A DNA stretch of 64,000 bases from contig NZ_JNIM01000001.1 of assembly GCF_000702505.1 (NCBI RefSeq), positions 3,534,001 to 3,598,000 of the forward strand, read 5' to 3'. Below, one piece after another: positions 50,915 to 60,265 of this stretch; within the stretch, counting starts at the first letter, position 1, and each line of letters starts with the position of its first letter. The position numbers and the translations under genes are program-made. The notes below the pieces were generated by a model. It was given only the letters and a program-made list of their open reading frames with translations, ran no database searches and was not told the origin of the DNA. Origin of the DNA: Thermogemmatispora carboxidivorans. GTDB lineage: Bacteria; Chloroflexota; Ktedonobacteria; Ktedonobacterales; Ktedonobacteraceae.

Positions 50915-51391
50915 TCCATTCGCTTACGGCGCCAGATGCCGCACAGGCTCAAGAGAGAGTTCAGAGAAAGTCACAGCTGGCCACGAGATGTTACCAGAAA
51001 AGCTAGAGATGGGTATAAAGAACAGACAGCAGCGCACAAGAAGCTTACACGCCCAGGCTCCAGGCAGTGATAGCTTCTTCCTCTGGTACTCCCAGCTCCG
51101 TCATCCTGGGCTACTTGATCCGTGTCTGGAATGAACAACGCGAGACAATCTATAAACTTCGCTCCGTCGATCATCCTGAATACAGGTATATCATGATAAC
51201 TACGGTAGCAAAAGCCATTCTCATAGCGTACTGGTGAACTGAGCATATGCTAGACTTTCATTGATCAGAAAAATTTTACATAAATGAAATTAAAACACCA
51301 GGAGGAACCGAGAGAAGAGACCCTGGAGCCAAGCTATCTTTGGCAGCAGGACGGCTTCAGAAGGTAGGAATACAGAAAGGAGAGCGGATCT
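50915..51391. other. AT-rich divergent regulatory region
   Basis: Holds no gene I can support; a 91-codon minus-strand frame at 50971-51246 resembles nothing. A plus-strand TGCTAGACT element (51248-51256) and AT-rich DNA (about 51256-51298) precede the TPR gene. The base composition is clearly lower in GC than the flanks. Confidence 0.45.
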
Positions 51392-52657
51392 ATGCTTACA
51401 GCGAACCCTTGCCAGCCGCCAGATCACCAGTCGCCTCACCTGGTTGGCCTGAGAGACCAGGCCCAGATGAGCAACACCAGTCCCCAGTTCCGTGCAGCTT
51501 CATTGGCAGAAGAGAGCGACTATGCATCACAGTCCCACCACCTCGATTCTCTGACCAGGCTTGGCAGGCAGGCATTCCAACAGGGTCAGTTAGCAGAGGC
51601 ATTGCGCATCTTCGAAGAAGCTTGGAAGCTAGCAGTATCTGCCCAGTTGCCAGCTGAGGCAGCAAGGCTACAGGGGTGGTGTGGCTTGATCTACCGCCGC
51701 TCCGGTCGCTCGCGACTGGCATTGCAAGCCTATCAGAACGCCCTATCTTTCTACAGAAGAGACCCTGATTCTCGCTGGTCTGCCTTCCTGATAAGCGAGA
51801 TCGGTCAGGCGCTGCATCTACAAGGGCGCCTCTCAAAAGCTTTCCTTTACTGTCTGGTCGGCTTGCGCCTTCATCTCCAGCTTGCAGAACAGAGCCGGGG
51901 CAACGCTCTCGCGATAGGGATGAGTCACGCTGCGCTTGGTCTGGTCTGGCACTCCTTTCGAGAGCTTGCCCATGCCGAAAAACACTTTCACGCAGCCCTT
52001 ACGTACTATCAGCAAGCTGCCTACCAACCAGGAATCGCTACCCTCTTCTATTATCAGGGGTTGATCGCTCTGGCCAAGACTCAGCTTAAACAAGCAGCAG
52101 AGCTATTCCAACAGGCGCACATGCTGGCAAGGGATTGCAAGGGCGATGAAGAAGTTGCCTTGCTCATCGAGCATGGCTTAGGCCGTCTTGCTGCCTGTAA
52201 AAAAAGCTGGCCAGAAGCGATAAGCCGTCTCCGCAACGTCTGTGAAGGCGCTCAACGCCTCCAGAATCGCTATCTCCAGGCACACAGCTTCTTGGAGATG
52301 GCCGGAGTGCTGCAGCACTCCGGCCAATATGCAGCGGCCAACCACTATTGTCTTCAGGCCCAAGCACTTGCCAGGCAAGAGGACTATCACCTGTTGTTGG
52401 CCCACAGTGAGATTCTATTAGGCGACCTTCTCATGACCCAGGGGCAAGTCGCTCAAGCTCTCGCTCACTACCGCGAAGGGTGCTCTTTGTCGGCCCTGAC
52501 CGAGGCTCAGACGCATCTACAGGCCAGGCAGCGACTAATTGAAGGGCTGTCGTCTGTATCGCAGGGGTTTGGAAAGAGATCAGAAAAATTCTGCCAACAG
52601 CAGAAGCAGATCACTGGCTCCTCTTTGCTGGAGGGCCAGGCTGACGAAGGTTTGTGA
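51392..52657 (+). CDS. TPR-repeat protein
   Basis: A 421-residue protein of tetratricopeptide-like helical repeats from about residue 50 to 395, for example LGRQAFQQGQLAEALRIFEE, LYRRSGRSRLALQAYQNALSFY (in two parts), QGRLSKAFLYCLVGLRL and TQGQVAQALAHYREGCSLS. No DNA-binding or enzymatic domain is visible. It is transcribed away from the BTAD regulator, whose C-terminal half is also of helical repeats, so the two could interact or share a peptide signal; that is inference. AAAGGAGAG lies 7-9 bases before the ATG. The first 45 residues are polar and Pro/Gln-rich. Confidence 0.8.
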   Translation: MLTANPCQPPDHQSPHLVGLRDQAQMSNTSPQFRAASLAEESDYASQSHHLDSLTRLGRQAFQQGQLAEALRIFEEAWKLAVSAQLPAEAARLQGWCGLIYRRSGRSRLALQAYQNALSFYRRDPDSRWSAFLISEIGQALHLQGRLSKAFLYCLVGLRLHLQLAEQSRGNALAIGMSHAALGLVWHSFRELAHAEKHFHAALTYYQQAAYQPGIATLFYYQGLIALAKTQLKQAAELFQQAHMLARDCKGDEEVALLIEHGLGRLAACKKSWPEAISRLRNVCEGAQRLQNRYLQAHSFLEMAGVLQHSGQYAAANHYCLQAQALARQEDYHLLLAHSEILLGDLLMTQGQVAQALAHYREGCSLSALTEAQTHLQARQRLIEGLSSVSQGFGKRSEKFCQQQKQITGSSLLEGQADEGL

Positions 52658-52680
52658 CTGAGATCAAGCCCTTACAATAA

Positions 52681-52727
52681 GAGGACCCTGAGCGGAGCCT
52701 GCTCGGGCTGGCCCGCCCAGGGTCCTC
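52681..52727. terminator. Bidirectional terminator-like stem-loop
   Basis: GAGGACCCTG (52681-52690) pairs perfectly with CAGGGTCCTC (52718-52727), with an inner CGGGC/GCCCG pair. On the minus strand TTATTGT follows, so it can end the coxM transcript; it also lies 24 bases past the TPR stop. Confidence 0.65.
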
Positions 52728-52796
52728 AAGTCCCGCGCCCAGCCAGTCGTGGACCAGTGGCGGGGGGACAGGAGTCGCCGTTTTAGATGCCGATGC

Positions 52797-53666
52797 TTAG
52801 CCGCGCGCGCGCTCGGCAGCCTTCAGAATAGCACGGCGCGCCATCACAGCGGCCATCTGCGCCCGATACTGCTTCGAACCGTGGATATCCTCCATCAGCT
52901 CCAGGCCCTCAGCGGCATGGCTGGCCGCCTCGGCCACCGTCGCCTCATCCAGCTGCTTGCCCACCAGGGCCGCCTCCACCGTCGAGGCCCGTGTCGGCAT
53001 CGTCCCCGCCCCCGTAATCACCACACTGGCCGCCGTACAGGTGCCATCGGCCCCCAAGGTCACCACCGCCGCACAGCCGGCGACCGCGTAGTGCGACGCC
53101 TTATTGGCCAGCTTGGTATAGGCGCTGCCCGTGCGCGCCGGCGGCAGCGGGAAACGAATCTCCGTCACTATCTCGCCCGGCTCCAGGGCCGTCGTGAAGG
53201 TCCCCAGGAAGAAATCATCCGCCGCGACCGTTCGCTCCCCATTGGGGCCGCGCACACGAATCTCCGCCCTCAGCGCGCGCACCGCCCCCGGCATGTCCGC
53301 CGACGGATCAGCATGCGAAATACTGCCGCCGATCGTCCCCCGATTGCGCACCTGCGGATCACCGATCACCGAAGCACACTCGGGCAAGAGGGCAAAATGC
53401 CGGCGCAGGACCTCCGAACGCTCAATCGTCGCATAGGTCGTCAAAGCCCCGACCGCTACCGCTCCCTGCTCCTCTCGAATATAAGAAAGGCCAGGAATGC
53501 GGCCAATATCGATCAAGTGGGCAGGCTGGGCCAGGCGCAGCTTCATTGTCGGAAGCAGACTATGGCCTCCGGCCAGCAGCTTGGCATCATCACCGTACTG
53601 CGAGAGCAGGGCAATGGCCTCATCCACCGAGGTCGCAGGATGATACTCAAAAGCGGCAGGAATCAT
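52797..53666 (-). CDS. coxM: FAD-binding subunit of a CO-dehydrogenase/xanthine-dehydrogenase-type enzyme
   Basis: The medium subunit (289 residues) that carries FAD and passes electrons from the iron-sulfur centres to the acceptor. The FAD-binding motifs are AGGHSLLP (32-39) and TIGGSISHADPSADMP (111 onward), both well kept. ATG 53666 has GGAGG 9 bases upstream. Third in the order coxS-coxL-coxM, as in form II operons; in form I the order is M-S-L. The stop is followed by the stem-loop at 52.7 kb. Confidence 0.92.
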   Translation of the reverse strand: MIPAAFEYHPATSVDEAIALLSQYGDDAKLLAGGHSLLPTMKLRLAQPAHLIDIGRIPGLSYIREEQGAVAVGALTTYATIERSEVLRRHFALLPECASVIGDPQVRNRGTIGGSISHADPSADMPGAVRALRAEIRVRGPNGERTVAADDFFLGTFTTALEPGEIVTEIRFPLPPARTGSAYTKLANKASHYAVAGCAAVVTLGADGTCTAASVVITGAGTMPTRASTVEAALVGKQLDEATVAEAASHAAEGLELMEDIHGSKQYRAQMAAVMARRAILKAAERARG

Positions 53667-53816
53667 CAGACATCTCCTCCTCGCATCGTACGTCAAGGCA
53701 GAGGGCGTGCAGGCCAGCCAGCCGGATCAGGCGGCCCCTTGACCGGCCCGCACCCGCCCGCCCTGGCCTTCATCATCGACGTTCGTCAGGGCAAGAGCAG
53801 CAGCCACCAACGCGCT

Positions 53817-56171
53817 TTACGCCTGCGGCTGGGCCTGCTGCTGCTGGATAATCCGCCAGATGCGCTCAGGCGTCAACGGGATATCGACATGTGGCAGACC
53901 GAGCGCATCGGCCACCGCCGCGGCCACCGCTGGTGTCGCCGCGATGGTGCCGGCCTCGCCCACGCCCTTGACCCCGAGCGGATTATACGGTGTTGGCGTC
54001 ACCGTATGATCCAGCTCAAAAGGCGGCAGCTCCGAAGCCAGCGGCATCGCATAGTCCATAAACGTCGACGTCAGCAACTGGCCATTCTCATCGTAGACCA
54101 CGCCCTCAAAGAGCGCCTGCCCGACCCCCTGAACGATGCCCCCGTGGATCTGGCCCGCCACTAACAACGGATTCAACTGGCGCCCACAGTCATCGACGGC
54201 CACATAGCGCCTCAGATGCACCTCGCCCGTATCCTTATCGATCTCCACAACGCAGATATGCGTCCCGAACGGGAAGGTACAGGCTTCCGGCTCAAAGAAG
54301 ACCGTCGTCTCCAGTCCCGGCTCAATCCCCGGTGGCAGCGTATTCGAGAAATTGGCCGCCGCCGCCACCTCAGCGAAAGTCACCGCCTTCTGCGGCGCCC
54401 CAGTCACCGAGAACCTGCCATCCTCCAGCGTCACATCCGCCGGGCTGGCCTCCAGCATATGGGCGGCAATCTGCTTCATCTTCTCCTTCAGCTTCTGCAC
54501 CGCATTATAGACCGCCGTCCCGCCCACCGCCGTCGTTCGGCTGCCGTAGGTGCCGCGCCCCTCGGGCGTCGAATCGGTATCGCCGTGCAGCACCAGCACG
54601 CGCTCAATCGGAATGCCAAACTCATCGGCGGCAATCTGCGCAAAGGTCGTCTCCTCGCCCTGCCCATGCGGCGAAGCCCCCGTATAGATCAAGACATCGC
54701 CGCTCTGATCGACACGCACCCGCGCGCTCTCATACAGACCAAAGGGGGTCAAGCCCTTGGGACCAATGCCGCAGATCTCCACATAGGAAGAGATGCCGAT
54801 CCCCATCAGCTTCCCCTGGGCCCGCAGCTGCGCCTGCTCGGCCCGCAGCTGCTGATAGCCGATCAACTGCATGGCCTTCTCTAGAGCCAGCTGATAGTTG
54901 CCGCTATCGTAGACCGTCCCGGTGGCCATCTTATGCGGGAACTGCTCCGGCTTCACAAAATTGATCATGCGCACCTCGGCAGGATCTTTGCCCAGGGCAT
55001 GAGCCACCAGATCAACAGCTCGCTCCGCGATATAAGCCGCCTCGGGCCGACCCGCGCCGCGATAGGCATCGGTCGGAGCCTTATTGGTAAAGACAATATC
55101 GCAACTGCCATAGGCCACCGGGATATCGTAGCAGCCGCAGATCATCGGCAGCGTAAAGGCAATCGCGATCACATCCGTAAAGAACTGCAGGTAAGCGCCC
55201 AAGTCCGAGACCACATGGACCTTCAAGCCCGTGATCTTTCCCTCGCGGGTCGCCGCCACCTCCACATAATCGATCTGGTCGCGCCCGTGGATCGTCACCG
55301 CCAGATTCTCGCTGCGATCCTCGATCCACTTGACCGGGCGGCCCGTCTTCATGGCCGCAAAGGCAGCCAGGGCCTCTTCAGGATAAATATTGAGCTTGCA
55401 GCCAAAGCCACCACCGACCTCGGGCACAATCACCCGGACCTGATGCTGCGGCAGACCGAGCTGCTCGGCCAGGTAGTTGCGCAACAGGTGAGGAATCTGC
55501 GAAGAACTCCAGACAGTCAGCGTGCGATCCGCCTTGCGGAACTCCGCCACTACCCCGCGCGTCTCCATCGGCGAGGGAGCCAGCCGCTGATTAACTATGC
55601 GCTGCTTGACCACAACGCCGCCGTTGGCCTGGGTCTCGGCAAAGACACGGTCGATCTCATCGGTCGGGGGATGCACCGAGGCGGCCACATTCGTCCCAAA
55701 CTCCTCATAGAGCAAAGGCGCATCGGGCTGAGCCGCCTTCTCAGGATCAACTACCGCCGGCAGCGGCTCGTAGTCGACCTCGATCAGATCGAGGGCATCG
55801 CGCGCCCCGTAACGGCTCTCGGCGATCACCACCGCCACCGGATCGCCGTAGAAACGGACCTTGCCCTCAGCCAGCGGCCCACGTCGGCCCATGCCATTGG
55901 TGATGTGCGGCGGCAACGGAGCCGCCACCGGGATAGAGCCAACTACCCCCTTGAGGTCCTGAGCCGTATAGACCGCCACCACGCCCGGAGCCTGCCTGGC
56001 TGCCTCCGTATTGATGCTGCGAATGCGCGCATGGCCATAAGGACTGCGTAAGACAGCCATGTAGAGCATGCCAGCGAGCTTGAGATCGTCGACGTAGGTC
56101 GCTTGACCGGTGATCAGACGGGGATCTTCGCGCCGCTTAATCGGCGTACCAACCAGTGCAGCAATACCCAT
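53817..56171 (-). CDS. coxL: Molybdopterin-binding large subunit, form II CO-dehydrogenase-like
   Basis: The 784-residue large subunit holds the Mo-cytosine-dinucleotide cofactor. The active-site loop reads AYRGAGR at 369-375, the form II signature; form I enzymes proven to oxidise CO read AYxCSFR, where the Cys binds copper. GVGEAGTIA has the catalytic Glu at 739. Other family segments are VGGGFGCKLN and GQGEETTFAQIAADE. So the enzyme is a molybdenum hydroxylase whose substrate might be CO but could equally be an aldehyde, purine or aromatic. ATG 56171 has AAAGGA upstream. The gene lies 345 bases after coxS, an unusually wide gap. Confidence 0.92.
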   Translation of the reverse strand: MGIAALVGTPIKRREDPRLITGQATYVDDLKLAGMLYMAVLRSPYGHARIRSINTEAARQAPGVVAVYTAQDLKGVVGSIPVAAPLPPHITNGMGRRGPLAEGKVRFYGDPVAVVIAESRYGARDALDLIEVDYEPLPAVVDPEKAAQPDAPLLYEEFGTNVAASVHPPTDEIDRVFAETQANGGVVVKQRIVNQRLAPSPMETRGVVAEFRKADRTLTVWSSSQIPHLLRNYLAEQLGLPQHQVRVIVPEVGGGFGCKLNIYPEEALAAFAAMKTGRPVKWIEDRSENLAVTIHGRDQIDYVEVAATREGKITGLKVHVVSDLGAYLQFFTDVIAIAFTLPMICGCYDIPVAYGSCDIVFTNKAPTDAYRGAGRPEAAYIAERAVDLVAHALGKDPAEVRMINFVKPEQFPHKMATGTVYDSGNYQLALEKAMQLIGYQQLRAEQAQLRAQGKLMGIGISSYVEICGIGPKGLTPFGLYESARVRVDQSGDVLIYTGASPHGQGEETTFAQIAADEFGIPIERVLVLHGDTDSTPEGRGTYGSRTTAVGGTAVYNAVQKLKEKMKQIAAHMLEASPADVTLEDGRFSVTGAPQKAVTFAEVAAAANFSNTLPPGIEPGLETTVFFEPEACTFPFGTHICVVEIDKDTGEVHLRRYVAVDDCGRQLNPLLVAGQIHGGIVQGVGQALFEGVVYDENGQLLTSTFMDYAMPLASELPPFELDHTVTPTPYNPLGVKGVGEAGTIAATPAVAAAVADALGLPHVDIPLTPERIWRIIQQQQAQPQA

Positions 56172-56517
56172 AAGCAACCGTTCCTTTCTCCTCGTAACAG
56201 GCAACAGAGACGTCTAGAGGAGACCTGGCCAGTTCAACCCAGCCAACACAGCCCGCCTCGCCCCACGCGGAACGAAGAGGCGGACGGCCTGCAGACAGCG
56301 CTGTCTGAACCAGGTAAGCACGCTTCTTGTTGCTGGATGACTACGTGAACGCCAGTAACGACTGTCGAGCACCGCCGAACCTCGCTGGAGCAGCGCCAGC
56401 GCGGCTGGCTTTGCCGGGTCAAGGCAATGCATGGGGTTGAGAACCGGGCCGGGCCAGCCCGATAGCGGGACGCCGGCTCAGTGCAGCAGAAGAGAGGCCA
56501 GGAGAGCCTGACTGACG
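56172..56517 (-). other. coxS-coxL intergenic gap
   Basis: A 346-base gap inside the operon. A minus-strand frame of 72 codons is open here but has no family resemblance or good ribosome site. Nothing functional is seen apart from GC-rich DNA. Confidence 0.4.
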
Positions 56518-57024
56518 CTACTCGCTGGCACCGACGGGCTGCGAGACGCCAGCCTGCAGCTTCTCCGCCGCATACTGGACAGCCCGCACAATATTTTGAT
56601 AGCCTGTGCAGCGGCAGATATTGCCCTCTAGACCCTTACGGATCTCCTCCTCGCTCGGCTTGGGGTTGGTCTTCAGCAACTGGTAGGCCGCCATGATCAT
56701 GCCCGGCGTGCAGAAACCACACTGCAGCCCATGCTTCTCCCAAAAACCTTCCTGCAACGGATGCAGCTGTCCCTCCGGAGCCAGGCCCTCAATGGTCGTC
56801 ACCTCACAGCCGTCCGCCTGCACGGCCAGCACAGTACAGGACTTGACCGCCTCACCATTGAGGAGCACGGTACAGGCCCCACACTGCGAGGTGTCACAGC
56901 CGATGTGCGTACCCGTCAGGTCCAGCACATCGCGCAAATAATGCACCAGCAACATGCGCGGTTCGATCTCTGAACGGTATTGCTGACCATTCACAGTCAC
57001 CGTGATTTCGCGCTTCGTCGTCAT
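56518..57024 (-). CDS. coxS: Iron-sulfur small subunit of the CO-dehydrogenase-like enzyme
   Basis: A 168-residue protein with two 2Fe-2S clusters. The plant-type cluster Cys are at 43, 48, 51 and 63 ([16 protein letters not shown] onward), and the second cluster is CGFCTPGM (102-105) with CRCTGY (137-139). This is the standard set for the xanthine oxidase family. ATG 57024 follows GGAGGG by 8 bases. First gene of the S-L-M operon; a TATACT -10 lies 63 bases upstream. Confidence 0.94.
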   Translation of the reverse strand: MTTKREITVTVNGQQYRSEIEPRMLLVHYLRDVLDLTGTHIGCDTSQCGACTVLLNGEAVKSCTVLAVQADGCEVTTIEGLAPEGQLHPLQEGFWEKHGLQCGFCTPGMIMAAYQLLKTNPKPSEEEIRKGLEGNICRCTGYQNIVRAVQYAAEKLQAGVSQPVGASE

Positions 57025-57086
57025 TGGTGATACCCTCCATGTGGTCGGTTTCATCAGGCCCGTGAATGAGCTTCCGCCCTCAGTTC

Positions 57087-57092
57087 AGTATA
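57087..57092 (-). promoter_or_regulatory. Probable -10 of the coxSLM operon
   Basis: Minus strand TATACT at 57092-57087 preceded by CTG. No clear -35. The remaining 57093-57622 between this and the pncB promoter contains no recognisable gene. Confidence 0.35.
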
Positions 57093-57622
57093 CAGGGGCC
57101 TGGAACAGCATAGGACCATAAGGGAACAGCTCGTGTCTGTGCATTGGACTGCAGCCAGAGAAGCGGATGGCCTGGGCGCATGAGCCATCGGCCCAGCCAC
57201 AGGGCCGCAGGCGCTCAGATGCCCCCTCCTCGCTCGCAGACAACTCACTCCGGATGCTTGAGAGTCACGGGGAAAGGATCAACACAGGGCAGGCTCGCCA
57301 GATCGCTGCCCCCCTGCCCCTTCATCGTTGCGGCTTCTCCTTCCTTTCTCGCTCCTTACACACGCCCAGAGAGAACGACCTTTTGAGCACCTTGCACGCC
57401 CGAGTCGCTCACCGGCCCCACCCCACACCTGCGCCCGCTGAGGCTTGCACTGGACCGCAGGCCCGCAACCGCGGGAGAGAGCCAGGGCAGCTCCCTGCAG
57501 AGGCCACAACACGCTTCAGAGAAGCGCGCCAGACCGGTAAGAACTCGTTTCAACTGACAGATAGAGAGTAGCATACGAATGGGCTGAGTGTCAATCGACA
57601 CCAGGCCCACAAAGCCGATTCC

Positions 57623-57653
57623 TTGCCCCTCCCCCGCTCGCTTGTGGTACAAT
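57623..57653 (+). promoter_or_regulatory. Probable pncB promoter
   Basis: TTGCCC (57623-57628) and TACAAT (57648-57653) with a 19-base spacer, about 50 bases before the pncB start. Confidence 0.4.
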
Positions 57654-57668
57654 ATCCCTGATTTTTAA

Positions 57669-57687
57669 TAGGGTACAAAGTACACTA
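57669..57687 (+). promoter_or_regulatory. Palindromic operator-like site before pncB
   Basis: TAGGGTAC-AAA-GTACACTA, 7 of 8 pairs, lies at the expected transcription start of pncB and 17 bases before its ATG, overlapping nothing coding. The position suits a repressor site. NAD-metabolism regulators such as NrtR or NiaR are known to control pncB in other bacteria; none is recognised in this window. Confidence 0.4.
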
Positions 57688-57704
57688 ACTGAGGAGGGCT
57701 TCCG

Positions 57705-59102
57705 ATGCATCGCCGCGCCCCCAGTGTGCACCCGGGATTAATGACTGACATGTACCATCCAGACGCTGCCTATGTGAGCTGGCGCACCGGTCGCAACGGC
57801 CTGGCCACCTTTGACCTCTATACGCGCTCCGCCCCCTTCGGCGGCGCTTATCTACTCGTCGCCGGCCTGGAGGCCGCGCTCGAATTCGTTCAATCGTTCC
57901 GCTATACCGAAGAAGAGCTGACCTTTCTGGCGCGCATCCGCGACTATGACGCCGCCTTTCTGGACGAACTGGCCAATCTACGCTTCACTGGCGAGATCCT
58001 CGCTATGCCAGAAGGATCAATCGCCTTCCCCAACGAGCCGATTCTGCGGGTGACGGCACCGTTCCGCGAGGCGCTCCTGCTAGAGGCCGGCATCTTGCAG
58101 GCCATCAACCTGGCGACCCTGATCGCCACCAAGGCCTCGCGCATTGTCTACGCCGCCCAGCAGGGCCAGCCGCGCCGCGTGGCCGAGTTCGCTTTCCGCC
58201 GTGCCCAGGAGCCAATGACCGTGGCACGCGCGGCCTACATCGGCGGCTGCGCCAGCACTTCATTGCTGAACGCCGCCTATGAGTTCCGCCTGCCTGCGAC
58301 TGGCACGGTCCCCCATGCTCTGATCGAGCTGTTCGACAGCGAGGAGGAGGCCTTTGAGGCCGTCGCCCAGGCTTACAACCGCTATACGCTGCTGCTGGAT
58401 ACCTACGATCCGCGCCGCGCTATTCACACGGCGATCGAGGTGGCCCTACGTGCTCAGGAGACCCTGGGTCATACGCTGGCCGCTGTGCGCATCGATAGCG
58501 GCGACCTGGTGGCCGATAGCCTCTATATCCGCGAGCAGCTTGATAAGGCGGATCTACAGCACGTACGCATCCTGGCCAGTGGCGACCTGGATGAGTGGAA
58601 GATTCTGGAGCTGCTGCAGGCCGGCGCCGCCATCGATGCCTTCGGCGTCGGCACAGCCCTGGGGAGCGGCTCCGGCTCGGTCGAACGTGGGATCGCCGGC
58701 GGCTCGCTCGGCGCGGTCTACAAGGAGGTCTGGTACGTCGACGAAAACGGCACGGAGTACCCCAAAGTCAAGCTGGCCAGCGAGAAATCGACCTGGCCAG
58801 GCAAGAAAGAGATCTATCGCCACCCCCAGTGGGAGGAGGACGTAGTGCAACTGGCCCATGAGCCAGCCCCAGTCGGCTACCATCGCCTGCTGAAGCCTGT
58901 GATGCGCAATGGCGAGGTCGTGCCCGGCAGTCTGCCCCCGCTATCAGAGATCCGTGAGCTGGCTCAGCAAAACCTGGCCTCCCTCCCCCAGAAGTATCGG
59001 GCTCTGACGGTGCAGGAGCCCTATCCCGTGCACTTCAGCGAGGGACTGCAGGTGCTGCGTCGTCAGGCGGCCCGCATCGTTGGCGTCGAACTGCCCGAGT
59101 AG
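57705..59102 (+). CDS. pncB: Nicotinate phosphoribosyltransferase
   Basis: Converts nicotinate and PRPP to nicotinate mononucleotide in NAD salvage, with ATP hydrolysis. Family signs are PGLMTDMYHPDAAYVSW at the start, RRAQEPMTVARAAYIGGCAS with the substrate-binding Arg, GTVPHALIELF with the His that is phosphorylated in the family, and RIDSGDLVADS followed by ILASGDLDEWKI. Length 465 is normal. GAGGAGG precedes the ATG by 6 bases. Monocistronic; ends with a stem-loop. No other NAD genes nearby. Confidence 0.94.
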   Translation: MHRRAPSVHPGLMTDMYHPDAAYVSWRTGRNGLATFDLYTRSAPFGGAYLLVAGLEAALEFVQSFRYTEEELTFLARIRDYDAAFLDELANLRFTGEILAMPEGSIAFPNEPILRVTAPFREALLLEAGILQAINLATLIATKASRIVYAAQQGQPRRVAEFAFRRAQEPMTVARAAYIGGCASTSLLNAAYEFRLPATGTVPHALIELFDSEEEAFEAVAQAYNRYTLLLDTYDPRRAIHTAIEVALRAQETLGHTLAAVRIDSGDLVADSLYIREQLDKADLQHVRILASGDLDEWKILELLQAGAAIDAFGVGTALGSGSGSVERGIAGGSLGAVYKEVWYVDENGTEYPKVKLASEKSTWPGKKEIYRHPQWEEDVVQLAHEPAPVGYHRLLKPVMRNGEVVPGSLPPLSEIRELAQQNLASLPQKYRALTVQEPYPVHFSEGLQVLRRQAARIVGVELPE

Positions 59103-59133
59103 AGCCAGCCAGCCTGCCAAGACATAAACAAAC

Positions 59134-59173
59134 AGCCAGGCGGGCTGTCATCACGATGGCGGGCCGCCTGGCT
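59134..59173 (+). terminator. Stem-loop after pncB
   Basis: AGCCAGGCGG (59134-59143) pairs perfectly with CCGCCTGGCT (59164-59173) over a 20-base loop. There is no T-run, so termination is uncertain. Confidence 0.45.
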
Positions 59174-59216
59174 AGGACCTGGCAGTAAGCGCTACTGCTC
59201 TCTCCTTCCGGTGGGG

Positions 59217-59222
59217 TATAAT
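59217..59222 (+). promoter_or_regulatory. Perfect -10 before the 59.3 kb membrane gene
   Basis: TATAAT at 59217-59222, 79 bases before the gene start. No convincing -35. Confidence 0.4.
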
Positions 59223-59300
59223 GCAGGGGAGCCAATCCTCACGAGGGGGCTGAGGGGATGGCGGGAGACGGGATCATTGATCAGGAAAGAGGGGGAGAGC

Positions 59301-60113
59301 ATGGCCGAGAGCGCCATCGAGCCGCCAGAGCAGGCAGCCTGCCAGGAGGCAGCGCCGGTAGAGGGGTCGTCGACAACGGCGAGAGACCTGGGAAGCGAGC
59401 AAGCAGAGACGGTCGTGTGGACGCCAGGCTTTATTGTGGTTTTCGCCCTGACGCTCGGCCTGGGCCTGAGCGCAGAGTCTCTCTTGACCAACGGCTGGCA
59501 GGCCTACCACTACAGCGGTAACTGGCCCCAGCTTGCTCATCTCGGGGCTTTGTTGCTGCTGTGGCTTGTGCTGCTGGTGCGCGGGCGCACGACCTGGGTA
59601 CGGCTGGGGGCGATCTTCGGCTGCCTGTGGGCCTGCTTTGAGGGCCTCAATCTGCTCTTTAATTTGCGCGCCCAGCCGGGGGCGGTCGCCTATTTGAATG
59701 CTTCGGGCAATCTCTCCTTGCTGGGCATGTACCTCTGCTTCGCCACGGAGCAGGCGCGGGCCCCTCGCTGGGACACCTGGTTCTTCGCCCTGGCTCTGGT
59801 GGGAGGAAGCTGTATCGTCCTGACCGATTACCTGCTGACCGCCGCCGACCAGCGCTCTTCGGTGACGGTCGCCAACGCCATCGCCGCCCTGGCCCTTTGG
59901 CTGGCGCTGCTGATCTGGTGGCTGCGCCCCGTTTGCTGGCGCCTCCATCCAGGGCCAACCTTCCTCTGTGGGCTTCTCCCCCTCATCATCCTTCTCCTCT
60001 CTATTCCCGGGATCACCAACAGCTTCAATAATCTTTTCTTTCTGCAAGTAGCGGATCTCTCCTTGCTCCTGGGCGGCCTACGGATTCTGCAGGCTCAGCG
60101 CGTTCGTTCCTGA
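59301..60113 (+). CDS. Multi-span membrane protein of unknown function
   Basis: A 270-residue protein with a 35-residue Glu/Ala-rich start and about eight hydrophobic helices spread from 40 to 265 (TPGFIVVFALTLGLGLSAES, HLGALLLLWLVLLVRG and so on). There is no charged-residue pattern of a known transporter and no catalytic motif. ATG 59301 is preceded by a GGGGGAG run, which suggests this start over the longer frame 30 codons upstream. It is followed 152 bases later by another membrane protein gene on the same strand, so an operon is possible. Confidence 0.68.
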   Translation: MAESAIEPPEQAACQEAAPVEGSSTTARDLGSEQAETVVWTPGFIVVFALTLGLGLSAESLLTNGWQAYHYSGNWPQLAHLGALLLLWLVLLVRGRTTWVRLGAIFGCLWACFEGLNLLFNLRAQPGAVAYLNASGNLSLLGMYLCFATEQARAPRWDTWFFALALVGGSCIVLTDYLLTAADQRSSVTVANAIAALALWLALLIWWLRPVCWRLHPGPTFLCGLLPLIILLLSIPGITNSFNNLFFLQVADLSLLLGGLRILQAQRVRS

Positions 60114-60265
60114 GAGATTCCGCAGACTAGCCAGCCACTTCCGGCTTGCCCGACCGTTTTGGAAGGAGAGAGCGCCGTGAGGAGGCAGCAAACGCAAACG
60201 TTTCGCGCCACGCCTGCCCGGAGGGCGTGCACTCAGCAGGAGGTAACCAGGAGGTAACAGGCAAG

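Noticed and set aside
50971..51246. A 91-codon minus-strand frame between the BTAD and TPR genes
   Set aside because: No family resemblance and no good ribosome site; it lies in an AT-rich regulatory gap.
52749..54164. A 471-codon plus-strand Arg-rich open frame
   Set aside because: It lies opposite coxM and coxL and has the His/Arg/Gln composition of a shadow frame.
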